From positions 7,626,854 through 7,690,853 of the forward strand of contig CP093830.1 in the NCBI GenBank assembly GCA_033063855.1: a stretch of DNA of 64,000 nt, given 5' to 3'. The first letter of the stretch is position 1, and each line of letters begins with the position of its first letter. The notes under the pieces are model-generated. The model was given only the letters and a program-made list of their open reading frames with translations, did no database searches and was not told the origin of the DNA. Made by a program: the position numbers and the translations under genes. The stretch comes from Smittia aterrima (lineage: Eukaryota; Arthropoda; Insecta; Diptera; Chironomidae). Positions 1 to 11,737 of this stretch are shown one piece after another.

Positions 1-3000
1 CTACGAGTGACTTCTCTCCAGACTAATCGACAAGTTGGTGAAGTTCCTTTCTATTTAGCAAAAAGCCGCGAAGTTCGCTAATAGATTCTCGAGTGCCTCT
101 CAACTCATTCAATTCACTAACCATGTCAACAGCAAAGCGGAAAAAAATATTCGCGAACAACATTCGGGTTGTTGAAAAATAAGTCGACAACTCTTAGAAC
201 TTAGCGAGCGTTGAGATGAAAAAAATTGCGGGGAGGAGAAGAAGAAAGAAACAGAGAAGAACGCTTAATCTAGTGAATTATCAAGAAAAATCTCCGCAAA
301 GCAATAGCAATCAATGGGATGAACAAGAAGAAGAATAAAAGTTAATGAATTATTAGAGAATGACATGATGAAAAAAAAAGACTGGGGTAAGTTCATTGGT
401 CTTGTCTCGAGATGATTCCTTAGACTTTAATGATCAGACACACGAGACAGGAAGTTGATTAATTGACGCAACTGCCAATCAATCCCGAATTCAATAATAA
501 TGGAGAGACACAGTTACAATATGTCGCGCAATAATGATTAAAACAAAATTAGAGACAAACACAGACAAGAAGGAATTTGAGTTGCTGCCTTTCATCTCAC
601 AACGACGATCTGCCACTGGGATCTTTAGATCTGTTGTTGAGTGGTTATTAGAGTTCTTGTCTTTTCCTCTCTCGCTCGATCGCTCGTTCCATTCAATAAC
701 ATTTTCTTTTCTTTCCTCTACCTTGTCGTGGACTTTTTAAGAACATGTTTGCTTTTATTTCGATGGCATAATTACAGTGATGGAGAAAATGAGTTGAGGA
801 GAGTTATTTGTGGGTTTCAAGAAACCTTTTAGTTTCTAGAAATAATTTTTTTTTCATTTCGAGATGTGTCGATGACAGATGGCAAGAGAAGAGAGTTAGA
901 AAGAAATGGTAGCAATGTGCTTCCTTCACTGATGATTGGAATGATGTGATAACGAGCCCGACTATTAGCAAATGAATGTATAGGTAACTGACAAAGAGCT
1001 AGAAAATTAAATGTTTCAAACTTATTTTGGGTTTGCGGTCGCACGGATGATTTGAAAGCTGAAAGGAACATTTTAGGGAAGTCGCTCGACTAAGAAGTTG
1101 TTCCAGTCATTGCATCATTGACTTTCTAAATCCGATAATTCGATTCTTGTTTTACCAGTCGTTGCGTCACACTAACCGCCCCGCGTGTTGCACAATCGAA
1201 AGAAAACCAATTGCAGTGATCATTAAATTATATTCCCCTTTATTTAGGTCTCGCATTTCTCTTTTTTTTATTTTTATTTTTCAATCGGTCGTATAAGCCT
1301 CTCCGTGACGCGATGAAATTGAAATTGAAAGGAGCGAAGCAAATAAAAAAGTTCTCCATTGTCTACGAATCAACATTCTAAAACATTACGTCGATATAAT
1401 TTCATTTCACACAAGACATTTTCGCGACACCGCACGGCACAATGAGCCAATTGCATGATTCATTTCAGGCTGAGTCGTGAAGTTGAATGAATGGGGAATA
1501 GTGCGCGACATATTGGTATTTATAATGTGTCATATGCAATTTGAAAATGGGAGTTTGGGGCATTCAGTCGAACGATTGAATATGCAATTCTCTTCTGAGA
1601 TTGTCACTTGAAAAGAAAGAAAAAGACTTTTAGTACACTCTAGCGAGATTTATCGCTGTAATTGGCCGTTGCGCTTTTGCGGTCATTAGCAATTCTTCGA
1701 TTATGAAATTCGCTTTGATTATTCAATTGGAATTATCTTGAAGCCCTCTCTCAGTCGCCATCACGGTGTTTTCATCATCAGAAATAATTTATTTAAATTT
1801 AATAATAAATGAATCTACTGCTACTGGCTTTTGCATGCCATTGTTCACCGAATGCAAATGCTAAGTCGTGAATCGCTGCTAAATGAGCTGCAGAAAATGT
1901 GCCACAAACGATTATAATTAGAAAGAAAAACTTTTTTTTGTTTGCACAATTCGGGAACTGCCGGCTCCTTTTATTGACTTAAAGTTGCAGCAATAACTCA
2001 ACAGCTGCAGACTCGATGAGAGAATCGTTGGTAAAGATCATCCCACGAGTTTTTGTTTTTCGGTGAATAAATAAGTAAGCGCTTGATGGTTGCGCAACAA
2101 AGCGAGTTGATTGTTCAATTGCCAGCTTAAGCGACTCATCGTTAGCTTCCAAAATGAAGTAGGTCTCCACATAAGATTTCAAGTGAAAAGTGTTCGCTTG
2201 CTGAAACAGCGATGAAGATCTTCTTCATAATTCTTTAAACCGTTTCACGTTTCATGCTCGAGTTCCCGAAATAAAAGCAAACAATAAGAATGTGACACAA
2301 ATTCCAATAGTGCCTTGGGCATTCTCGATCAATTCCGTTGCTTACACGCCCAACTTCCTCTCGTGATTGTCATCGAGACTTTAGTCAAACGATTCTAGAA
2401 CAAAAACGAAGTACAAAGGGTTCAACTGAACTGACGAATTTTCCGATCATGCCGCCGCGAGCAATGCCTTTGGTCGATCACGATCTGCTATTGTTAGCAG
2501 AAAGGAAAGAAAAAAAAATTAATTCAATACGAGAATCGAGACAGATTGTATTTTATAAATTCAATTGCATAAGATAAAGTTTTACTTCTTCTTATTCTTC
2601 TTTTCCCTTTTTATTTTACATAAACTGCTTTGCATTGAAAAGTAAAAGTCGAAAATTATTCTACGATTTGTAAGCGCCTTTGGTCACAAGATAATGCAAA
2701 TCAGAATGTTACGATCAGCTTTTAGTTTAACTTCTCGTTTTGGGATGATTGCGACAAATCATTTTCCACGCCGATAAAGAAAATAGAAAGTTCCAGTTTC
2801 CTCGTCACAAAAACTTTAAGGCACGAACATCTGGGGGCGAAGTAGAACTAATTTCTTCTTGTTTCAAGAAGAAAACAAAGTTTCAATGCAAAAATAAATA
2901 TTCGAATTTTGTAAACATGGCTATCGGCTGTTGAGCTATAAATTAGCGAGCGTGAAATTTATGTGAAGCGATTTCCACTTTCATCGTAATAAAAAAAGCG

Positions 3001-6000
3001 ATTTTTAAGAAAGAGGCCGAAGTTCAAAGTTTTTGTTTTCCTTCCACTCTTCTTGAGAAGGTACTCGAGAGATTCATTCACAAGTTTCAATACGAATCAC
3101 TCTCATCCCACGAGAATGAAATTGAATAGCATGAGGAATTTTACAGTTTGTTGTTAAGCATTTGACTCTCAATGTCGATATAGCAACAAAGGAGATCTTG
3201 AAACACTTAGCGAGTTCGTCCGGATCATAATGATCGGTTCCTGATAATGGAATTAATAACCGCTTCCTAAAGATGTTAATTTCATTACACGAGCCGCCGC
3301 ATTTCCTTTTAAAAATTCCTTTCGTTTGATTTAGCGGAGCTTATAATTAATAGAAGTTAGTTTCTCTTTCCATGAGTCAGCTTCGATGGAATGTCAAAAA
3401 TTGTCGACGCGAGGAGCGGACACAAAATCGCGTTTAGCATGATTTATGGCTTTTGATGAGAAATCCAATCAAACACTAAATAGAATAAATCTTATAAACA
3501 TTTTTATTTTAATTTCGTTTCATCAGAAATTTACTCAGTTCCGTAAAATGATTTCTTCTTGAGAAATAAGAAACCCGCATGGGGTAAATGTGCGCGCAAT
3601 AAAGAAAATTGAATCTCGCGTTGTAAATCTTCAGCTTACACTTGCGCGAATCCGAAAACTATGAGCGCATCGAGCTTATATGGGTTGTGATAGAATAGAA
3701 GAAAGAGAGAAGGTTGTGCAATTTATTTTATCGACTTGAAGGCTTTCTTATTTAATGGCAAACGAAGTACGCGATGAATCATAAACCATTCAAGTAAAAC
3801 ACCTGATGCATCATCACTTGCATTAAATTGCGGTGGATAGCAATGTAGATCATTTCTGCTTCACTAGAAACGGTAATCAGATTTCGGTGAATGTTCTGTT
3901 GAACGAAAGAATAAAGCGAATCGGATCTTCTTCGGCGTGGGAAGTGTTTGAAGTTGATGTCGTGACATTTATTCCTAAATTTATTGAAAGTAAATTATTC
4001 ACAGTTGGAAGCTTTCGTTTAATAATATTTCTTTTTAATCTTTCAAATCCCATTAAACGTAATTGCCGTACACGCCCGCAACCATTAGAATAGGATTTAC
4101 CAACTTTGTATTGTTGATGTGCATAAAATATGATAAAACTTACGAACGTTCGTTGTTCTTCCCGGTCATATGAAGATTTCAAATTACCATTTTCTTCTTC
4201 GTTTTTTAAAACTGTTATCATGTTCAACCTCTCTCTCCTTTCATTATAAATTCTTTCCCCATTTTTGTCGGAATCTTTTCTTTCTCTGTCTCATGTAGCA
4301 AAGAATTCAATTTCATGTAAATGCACTTGACGATCGTAAAATAATTCTAAAATGTTAATCGGCTGTGTGAGTTTATATTCCGCTTGTTGAATTTATAACA
4401 TTCAACAGCTTACATGATCTCCAAGTCAAGTTCATTCTCGTCATCGAAAAGGCGATGTTATTGTTGAAGGATTAAGGTCAGACATATCGAGAACTAGAAA
4501 AGCACTTGCGTCTAGCTTGACCTGCTGAAATTTATTACTTGTTAACAAATGAATTAAATTTATGTTTATTTAAGCGAAGAAGTTTTGTTAAGAGAGAGTG
4601 AAGTAGAAATAAACTTGAAACGATTTCTTCTTCTTGGGCGAGATTTTGAGTGCTTGCTTGATGGAAACAAAGATATTTCAGCGCGGCTGTAGCAAAAGAG
4701 AGACCCGAAAGAAATAAATTCCAAACCAAAAAGCGCGAATTAAGCATAAAAAATGATTTTCTTTATCAAGATTTCATAAGAAAACTATTTCTTTATAACT
4801 CTTCTGTTCGTTATTCGGGTGATTCTTTTGAATGGTTTGAAATCCTTTCGTCTGCAATCTTGATCAAAAGCGACTGTGTGGCTAAAAATAAATAACCAAG
4901 AGATTGCTGGCGAGTTCTGTTCTGCTCGTTTTTTTTTGTGTTTGAAGAAAATGTTAAGAAGATTTCGTTTCGTAAAACAAAGTGTTAATTAAAAATATAA
5001 TCTCGAGCTCTTTGTGGAGACCCAGAGGAGAACTAACTTTAAGACGTCTTGTAGATAGAAGCAATGAGGTTGAAGAATGTTAAAGAGGCCCCGCAAGGGA
5101 CTTGAAGTGTAGGGAGAGACGAGAAACGAATGAAATCTTACACATTTTCATGTTTGCTCCGAGTGGATCTGTAAATTGAATTTTAAGGAAAAGTAAACAA
5201 TTTTTACGCCTTTTCAACGTGATTTTCAACGGCTCTTTAAGTTGGACTCTGTCTTTTAGGCATGAGAATGTTGATTTGAACGAAATGCTTGACGTAGACT
5301 GTCTGACGAATGAAGAAGAAAGTTCACAGGGGAATCAGACAGCGCGAGCCTCGTCTTTTTAATTTGTAGATTTTTCAACACACTTCGAAGAAGTTGGAGA
5401 AACAATTCAAGGTGAAGATGATTCAATTTGTTGCAGATAACAGATTACATTCCAATTCAATCAGCCCAGTGTTTGACAGAGCGAAAAAAGCCTCAGTGCG
5501 CTCGTTAGATTCGAAAGAAAAGAAATCCTTGACGTTTCTCGCAATTAGCGACTTGAAAACATTTTCGGGAGCCGCGAAAAATCAGCAAGGAGTAAGAAAG
5601 AGCGAAGAAAGCGAAAGAATTCAATTAAATTTCCTGCTTACTTTACATTTCAGAAATTTCAACATTGCTTCGTTAATTAAATTGAAGTGCTCTTGCGAGC
5701 CTCACAGCAGCTTACGACAGCTTCGTGTTGCTTTTTTTTTCGGTGGACTCTTCGCGCATTTCTTGTACAATTTTTAATTATCGCGAGGAGAAATGAAAAT
5801 TGCTTTCGTTGCCTCGTCTTCGAGACATAATTACATTGATGTTGTCGCAGTTTCGTGAAGTAATTTCTCCTCTTCCTTATTTACAAACACACACTCCACG
5901 CGTCTCTGCGGGCTCAGAATTTGTCGCTTCCATTCGGCTTCGTTGTCCAATCTTTCCGAGATGCCTCATTATAATTATTTAGCCTCGATTGTGATGTTCG

Positions 6001-9000
6001 CGGTGGGGACCACGGAACCAAGATTCGACTTTACACGGGAAAGAAATTAAACGAGAAAGAGAGAGATTTTCCACATGTTTTGTTAATCTCGCTGTGCTCC
6101 ATTCGAATTTACGTTTCGCCAGAATCTTTTTCCACCAGAAAAATGTGTTGTTAAAATTAAAGGGAGTCACGTTTTTCTTACATTTTTTTGATTTATTTTT
6201 GATAACATATGAAAATAATTGGATTTGTAATGTGTGAAAATGCATTCGGTGCCGGTCTCTTCTCTTCGAGGATGGTGAGAGTCGTGAAACTCTGCTTATA
6301 GTAAAATAAAAGTTTAGTTATGGCACTGTGGAAATATTCTCCAGTTACGAAGAAGAGTTTTTGAGCTCAGCTCAACGGAATTTGATTCATCACTTGAGAA
6401 CATTGCAAATGCTAAAACTTTTGGGTTCATTCCTACAGCCTCTGGACGAGAGCGGGAATATTCGATTTAATTACTTTTACTGCTTTTCTCTCGCTATAAA
6501 ACAGAATGTTGCTTGGCTATTCCAAAGCCGAGCAGACGAAAAGGCTAAAGTGCCAAAACATGTAAATCAAAACGACTGCGATCTCATCCGCGCAACATTT
6601 AAAATTGCTTTCAATTTAAATTCCGCTGCATCGAGAGGAATTTCATCTCTCGTTGCGCTCTTTCTCATGTGAAATTGCGCTGGTCGTCCTGATCGATACA
6701 GAGAGCTACAGCTTTGCCAACCTCCACTATAAAATATTGACTGCTGACACTTTTCTCGCTCATAATTTCTCATCACTTTATGGCAATTTACTTTTCGCTA
6801 GAATCGCGATATTGACAAACGACGACGCTTTTGTGCAATATTTTTCTCCTTCATCGCATTCAGAAGGTTTTTCTCTCTCATTGCCTCTTTTCCATAAACT
6901 GCCAATTGACAAGATTGAAATCTGAATACAGAATTTTTGATGTTGGTACTTGCTCACTGCAAACGGCTCTCGCCACTGCTTATCCAATTTATTGAATAAA
7001 ATATGTCTCCAACGAAGAAATTCCACTGAAATGTTGAATGAGCGAAGAATGAGACGACAAAAGTTGTTAGAATTTCTTATTGTTTCGTCCTTCTTCTCGT
7101 GTCGATTAATTTATTGAAATGCCCGTAAATTCCCTTCAATGATTGCTTTGAATGTTTATCGTTACGCAATGTGCAAATAAATCCATCGATTTGCGTATGG
7201 CGAAAGAAATGATATGCGAGAAAATTATGTGCATTTTCCTTCGGACAGAACGCAAACAATTGCATTTATTTTGTTTGCGACATTGCGGAGAAAGAAATTG
7301 TTATGAGGGAAGTTCAATAGTTACGTTCTTGGTTCCCTGAGAGTTTCTGAATAAATTGTTTTCTTTATCTCCTCGTCATCTCATTTCACGTCACTCATGA
7401 ACTCCCCCAAGCATTGAGCTTGAAATGTTGTTTTCCGAATAATAAAACAAATATTAGAGCCGTGTTTCGCGCGGGTTAGATAAATGTTTTATGATATATG
7501 CGCATATATCTGAGCGCAAGCGACCTTTGACATCCATCCAACACTTTACGGTGCTTTTCCTGAGCTTGCAGCATGGATCAGGTTTCATTTGATTATTTCC
7601 AGTAAAGTGTTGTTTTATGACTTTCTCGTTCTTCTCTCGTCGTCTCTGCTCCGTGCACTTGTAATCATCATTCGTTTTATTTTTTTCGTGAATGCTTTTT
7701 TCAAAGTCATGGAACTCTCCTACAGAGTTGAGTAAATATTAGACGAAAAAAATGTTTCTCTCCGTCGTCTTCTGTTTTGTGAATACACTTTTTGCTTTTC
7801 GAGTGCAAATATTTGTTGATGTTTCTCGGAGACTTGAGAAAGTTTCTCATTTTTTGATGTTCTTAGTAAGAATTTAACTTCTTCTTGTGAGCTGAGGGGT
7901 GTTTGCATACTTTAAGCAATCTCGCTCGTATTTCATTCCATGTCTCTGTTGATTTATCGAATCAGAAAAATTATGTTTCATCAAGGATGACTAAATGGAA
8001 GTTTGCAGTCAAGTGTTGCAGAAATTTCCAAGATTTCCTGAGTGCTTTGACAAAATCTCTAATGGATGTTTAACAATATCTCGAGAGGCAATCAAGAGCA
8101 CACCTAACTCTCGAGTAGTTTTTGTGTGTCGAGAGTTGTGTCAAGTTTGTTGGTTCGAAAGCAATTAATTTCAATATTTGGTCATCACACAAACTTATGA
8201 CTTTGATGTGACAGAAAACATTGCAAGCTCAGAGAATCTTGGTCATTTCATTCCGCTCCTGACATAAATGACGCAAAATAGCGTGAAATTTATTCGGGAA
8301 TTATGTCAAACTCATTTCCACCTGCACGAGTTGAGACTTTGCTTGTTTTATATTTATTTTCACGCCGTCAGTTATCAAATGCACAATAAAATCGTTTTAA
8401 GCGCAGTCAGAGTGAAGGCAATTATGACGTTTTCAATCGCATCACTTGAACGAATGAATCTACTACACTGACCAGCAAAACGCAGCGTCGAGCTTAAAAC
8501 TCCTATGATCATGTTTTCTCGTTTCATTTCACGTAGCTCAACGCGCCATTAATATTGCCGGCACATATAAAATTGTTCAATTAAAGCAATTCCTAGCGAA
8601 GAAATTGTTCACACGATACTCATTATTTCACGTTTCACAGTTAATAGCAAACAGTCAGTCCCCGGGTCGATGAAGAGAGAGAAAGAAAAAAAAAGCGAAA
8701 GAACAAAAAGAAATTAACGCAATAATTTATTTTTTGTTTTCACAATTTTACGAATTCAGAAAGAAAAAGCCTCCTGCTCGAATAAATTTACAACTTATTT
8801 CCACATCAACGCTTTCATCGGAGCCGGGGTGGACTCGAGTGGTTGGATGCGACAGCGTTTGTCGCTTATTTCTGGTGCTAAGCCAAATTCCATACGTAAA
8901 TTCCTTCTTTCCCTTCAAAGAAGCAGCGCTTAGAACTGTTGAAGAATTTTAATTTCCAGTGTTAGAACGCAATCGACATAACATTCCACTCGAGTCCGCC

Positions 9001-9048
9001 GTGTTCGCGCTAAGAAATTCATTTCTCGATATACCTTGAGAAACGTTT
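1..9048. other. Non-coding A+T-rich sequence
   Basis: The reading frames here are all under about 130 codons, have no recognisable domains, and show low-complexity Ser/Phe/Lys composition. The longest (5394-5777, plus) is 127 codons and I do not credit it. There are many scattered GA and CT runs and ATTAAT-type homeodomain words, no tRNA-like element, and one perfect palindrome at 7493. It looks like intergenic or intronic DNA. Confidence 0.6.
7493..7510. repeat. 18-bp perfect palindrome
   Basis: GATATATGCGCATATATC is its own reverse complement. It may be a dimeric factor site or chance. Confidence 0.5.
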
Positions 9049-9085
9049 TATAAAGCACTCCACAACTGTTTGCGGTTGACAGTTG
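9049..9085 (+). promoter_or_regulatory. Possible TATA/initiator core promoter
   Basis: TATAAAG begins at 9049. The initiator-like GACAGTTG follows with its A at 9081, so the TATA box starts at -32. A small reading frame begins 56 bases downstream. The initiator is one base off the arthropod TCAGT consensus, so this is tentative. Confidence 0.3.
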
Positions 9086-9136
9086 GGTCGGGTTGCGTTT
9101 CACATTTCATTTTCGTGTGTGAGTCGAGTTAGCAAT

Positions 9137-9229
9137 ATGGAGAAGAATGAGGAAATGAATCGTCGAGTAAATGCCGCGGTCGAGGCAGTTAATTTCGGTG
9201 CTGAAATGTCCATTCGATTAATTATGTGA
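9137..9229 (+). CDS. Possible short first exon or 30-codon micro-ORF
   Basis: ATG-GAG-AAG-AAT encodes MEKNEEMNRRVNAAVEAVNF and ten more residues, then TGA at 9227-9229. The TGA overlaps a usable splice donor (AT-GTGAGATAAG, GT at 9226-9227), so the frame could be a first coding exon whose intron begins there, with the transposon sitting about 210 bp into that intron. No second exon was found. Codon choice looks protein-like, but the length is too short for confidence. Confidence 0.25.
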   Translation: MEKNEEMNRRVNAAVEAVNFGAEMSIRLIM

Positions 9230-9438
9230 GATAAGATAATTTTTCGGATGCTTGCGTTCCTCTAATAAGGCATATGGTATCGAAAAGGTTTAACTTCTCG
9301 AAAACCTGAATTGTTGTTTTGGGTTTCACTGAACGGAAGACAAAATTGAATCAATTTGAATGGTTTAGAAGTAAAAAATTGACATCGGGCTTTGTTTTTT
9401 TATTTGGTGCTTTATTAATTGCTTAAATGTTTCTCATA

Positions 9439-9464
9439 GAGCGTGTCATGTTTCATCGCGGTAA
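9439..9464 (+). repeat. Left terminal inverted repeat of the transposon
   Basis: 26 bp starting GAGCGTGTCATG and ending CATCGCGGTAA, directly after TA at 9437-9438. It matches the reverse complement of 11738-11763 with one mismatch (T against A at position 13). Confidence 0.9.
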
Positions 9465-9481
9465 ATGTTTCATCGCGGTAA
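9449..9481 (+). repeat. Tandem end-motif copies at the left end
   Basis: TGTTTCATCGCGGTAA occurs twice in direct orientation, 17 bp apart (9449-9464 and 9466-9481). The first copy forms the inner part of the terminal repeat. Repeated motifs of this kind often serve as transposase-binding sites (known in general; inferred here). Confidence 0.8.
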
Positions 9482-9999
9482 TTGGGTTGGGTTCCACAAT
9501 TTTCATAAATTAGCTTCTTATAATTTATAAACTTCGAGAGTTGTATTTTTTTCCCGTAAAAGTGATAGATCTTCTATCAGAATTGACAATCCGGATTTCA
9601 TAAATGTCTTCGCCAAAGTCAGAATAAATTACCAAAGTTGGAGTTTTGTTTTCCACAGCAAAAAGAGAAAAAAACAATGTTTTTCCGTCACGGATTTTTC
9701 ATTGTGTGAAAACATTATGGTAAAACCTTTGATATATTTCAGTTCCATATTTATCAGAGAACGTTGTAATAACTTTTAATTTGTATCTTTATAAAGTTAA
9801 TTAGCACTTATAATGATTTCTCGATCAACGCAGTAAAAACTTAGATCATTGCGATAGCAAATTTTGCTCAATTGAAAGAAAAAGTCGGTTACGAAAAAAA
9901 CTTGGCAAAACTTAGCAAAACCGAGCAAGTCAGTAAACAAACCAAAATCAAATCGAAAATAATAAAATATTAAAGGAAAGCGAAATTAAAGCGTTTAAA

Positions 10000-10176
10000 A
10001 TGAATTGTTCAGAATACGTGACTGAAGATAACTCATCCGAAATGTCGATCGAAGGATTTGAACAATGTAGTGAAAGTGAAACTATTGAAGTGTACAATAT
10101 TATCGAGGACGAAAAAGTGAATGAGAAATATGTTGCCTTTCTTCGCTCGTGTACAAGGTTTGACTTCAACACTTAG
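10000..10176 (+). CDS. Short acidic reading frame in the transposon (58 codons), upstream half of an overlapping pair
   Basis: The frame begins ATG-AAT-TGT after an A-rich leader (AAA before ATG, a good insect start context) and encodes an acidic, Ser/Glu-rich peptide starting MNCSEYVTEDNSSEM. It stops at TAG 10174-10176. The next frame (10121-10480) lies one base forward and continues for 100 codons, and both halves look protein-like. Either one protein was broken by an indel, or the two are joined by +1 frameshifting near the TAG, or only the second frame is translated. I recognise no family. The sequence around the stop, ACT-TAG-T, does not match the usual antizyme shift site (TCC-TGA-T). 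Confidence 0.45.
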   Translation: MNCSEYVTEDNSSEMSIEGFEQCSESETIEVYNIIEDEKVNEKYVAFLRSCTRFDFNT

Positions 10177-10480
10177 TGTGAAACTTGCACAAGGCTATCT
10201 TCATGTCGTCAGAGATTTAGAAATACCAACAGACGACAGTGAATACATCAAGGACTTGATTGAGAGGCGTAATTGGGAACCATCTGTGCTTATAATTGAT
10301 AAGTAAGTTATTAATGCTCTTAACAAGTTTCATTTTAACTAAAAGTTTTCTCTTTAAAGCTCCGACATAATGCTACAAAACATTGCACTGGCCACAGAAG
10401 AAATCCCTTACGTTAATCTGATGAGACACTCTTGTTTGCTAACTAGAAGAACGAATCATGTTCCAGTTCAATCGAGTTGA
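10121..10480 (+). CDS. Spliced 100-aa protein of unknown function carried by the transposon
   Basis: Two exons, 10121-10302 and 10360-10480, are joined across a 57-bp intron with donor GTAAGT and acceptor TTTAAAG. The junction falls inside an Asn codon and the frame stays open on both sides to TGA at 10478-10480, which strongly favours real or recent coding. The protein starts MRNMLPFFARVQGL and contains LHVVRDLEIPTDDSEYIKDL and EPSVLIIDNSDIML, followed by a Cys/Arg-containing end. The alternating hydrophobic pattern suggests a small alpha/beta domain. I recognise no family; a resemblance to antizyme or L7Ae/Gadd45-type folds is too weak to call. The ATG lies inside the upstream frame, so the true start may belong to that frame with a +1 join. 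A polyadenylation signal follows at 10573. Confidence 0.6.
10303..10359 (+). other. Intron (57 bp) of the plus-strand transposon gene
   Basis: GTAAGTTA donor after GATAA, and a pyrimidine-rich end CTCTTTAAAG. The length is close to that of the other introns seen in this patch. Removing it joins two open exons in frame. Confidence 0.7.
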
Positions 10481-10572
10481 TGGTACTAAAGTCAACGAAA
10501 AGTTCAAGCTCAGTCAGCGTAATTAAAGAGTTTTTAAACTGTTAGATATTCATCAAAATCCGCTGAAAAATC

Positions 10573-10578
10573 AATAAA
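10573..10578 (+). terminator. Polyadenylation signal of the plus-strand transposon unit
   Basis: AATAAA 93 bases after the TGA at 10478-10480. It lies only about 45 bases from the opposing signal at 10623-10628, so the two units converge. Confidence 0.55.
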
Positions 10579-10622
10579 AAGTGATTGAAAACATTCGATC
10601 TTCTATTTTAAACAAAATTCTT

Positions 10623-10628
10623 TTTATT
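10623..10628 (-). terminator. Polyadenylation signal of the minus-strand transposon unit
   Basis: AATAAA on the minus strand, about 55 bases into the last inferred exon (begins 10680). Together with the plus-strand signal at 10573 it makes a compact convergent 3' junction. Confidence 0.5.
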
Positions 10629-10868
10629 CGCCCATTCAAAAACATCATCTTGGTTATTTTACAGCTCTTCAAATTGAAACCTAAAAGAAAGACATGAAAA
10701 GCATTAGAAAATGAGTTGAACAGATCATCAAATCGCTAAAGTTAAGAAAAAATCGGCCAGCGGTCTTGTGCAAACGTAGTTCCCAAAGTACTAAGCCAGC
10801 TGATGATTTCTTCACTTTTATTAATTTTTCACTCACTATACTTACTTCCCGTAGTCCCATGATGCTTC

Positions 10869-11191
10869 CTAATGTTGCTGCTGGTGATTCAATGTCGTTC
10901 CGATGATGTTCTGTTCGCCGAGACTAAAATTCTCCTTTGCTCGTCCTCTCCGCCTAAAAACAAACAAAAATTAATAAGCAAACCTCGATAATAAGATGAA
11001 ACTTACCTAATATTGCTTCCTTCTGCTGAAACTTGTCGCTCCGGTGTCCTTTCCGATGTTATTTCGCTTGCGGAAACCCCAATTGTTGATTCTCCTTCAA
11101 CACCTGAAAAGAAATAGAAAAATTAGCTGAAAAACTCAATCGGAAGATGTGACTTACCATTCTTTGAACTCTGCTGGTGTCGCTGCTTCTT
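10869..11191 (-). pseudogene. Spliced, start-less reading frame in the transposon (minus strand)
   Basis: Three exons share one open frame: 11191-11158, 11103-11007 and 10953-10869. They are separated by 54- and 53-bp introns, both with GTAAGT donors and TTTTCAG or TTTTTAG acceptors. The frame runs about 71 codons, begins KKQRHQQSSKNG, includes SASEITSERTPERQVSAEGS, turns basic (RRRGRAKENF) and ends at TAG 10869-10871. A TAA sits directly upstream (11194-11192) and the frame has no ATG, so a start was lost, lies in an unseen upstream exon, or the RNA is non-coding. A third donor (GTAAGT, 10845-10840) and an acceptor at 10681 (TTTCTTTTAG) define a 165-bp intron after the stop. The peptide looks disordered and charged; I recognise no family. 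Confidence 0.5.
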
Positions 11192-11533
11192 TTAATCATC
11201 TTTTTATAACTTCCCGGCACTCACTTCCACCGAATTAGAAGTTTTAAATTCAATGTTTATATTTTTTCACTTGACACAAGACGAAATAATAAAAATATAT
11301 TTTTTTCGGGTTTCTATTCACTTTAGAACTTCAACTTTGCTTTGTTTCAACGTTTGCCGTCACTAACAATTGATTTTAAGTTTCACTTAACACTTTCATC
11401 GCGAATTCACTTCAATTTTAATTAATTTAATTCTGAGTTGATAATTTTTCACCGAAATATAATAAACCGATGAAATAAATTTGAAAAACTGAGCTCCTTA
11501 GTTTGCCCAGTTTTCCCATACACGATGATACAT

Positions 11534-11574
11534 GTGTTTATCGCAATGATTCAAGTGTTTACCGCGAGGGTTCA
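11534..11574 (-). repeat. Subterminal end-motif copies at the right end
   Basis: Two 20-bp copies, GTGTTTATCGCAATGATTCA (11534-11553) and GTGTTTACCGCGAGGGTTCA (11555-11574), agree at 16 of 20 positions and are 21 bp apart. Both resemble the reverse complement of the terminal motif TCATCGCGGTAA, and the bases up to about 11585 (TGTGTCACG) echo the outermost terminal bases. Confidence 0.65.
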
Positions 11575-11737
11575 ATGTGTCACGTTTTGTTAATTTGTGG
11601 CGGCCGCGTTAGAGATTAATTTTTTTAAACAGTTGATTCGGATTCACAAAACTTCAAGCACTTAAATAAATTTTAAATATGTACAATATCCGATATACGG
11701 AAAAAGTTATTAGATGCCGAAGTTGAAAATGACAAAA

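Noticed and set aside
5394..5777. 127-codon plus-strand frame
   Set aside because: No recognisable domain; Lys/Ser-rich with poly-Phe from a T run.
8146..8160. GGTTCGAA-like words resembling a tRNA B box (also near 25446)
   Set aside because: No A box, acceptor stem or anticodon arm can be drawn around them.
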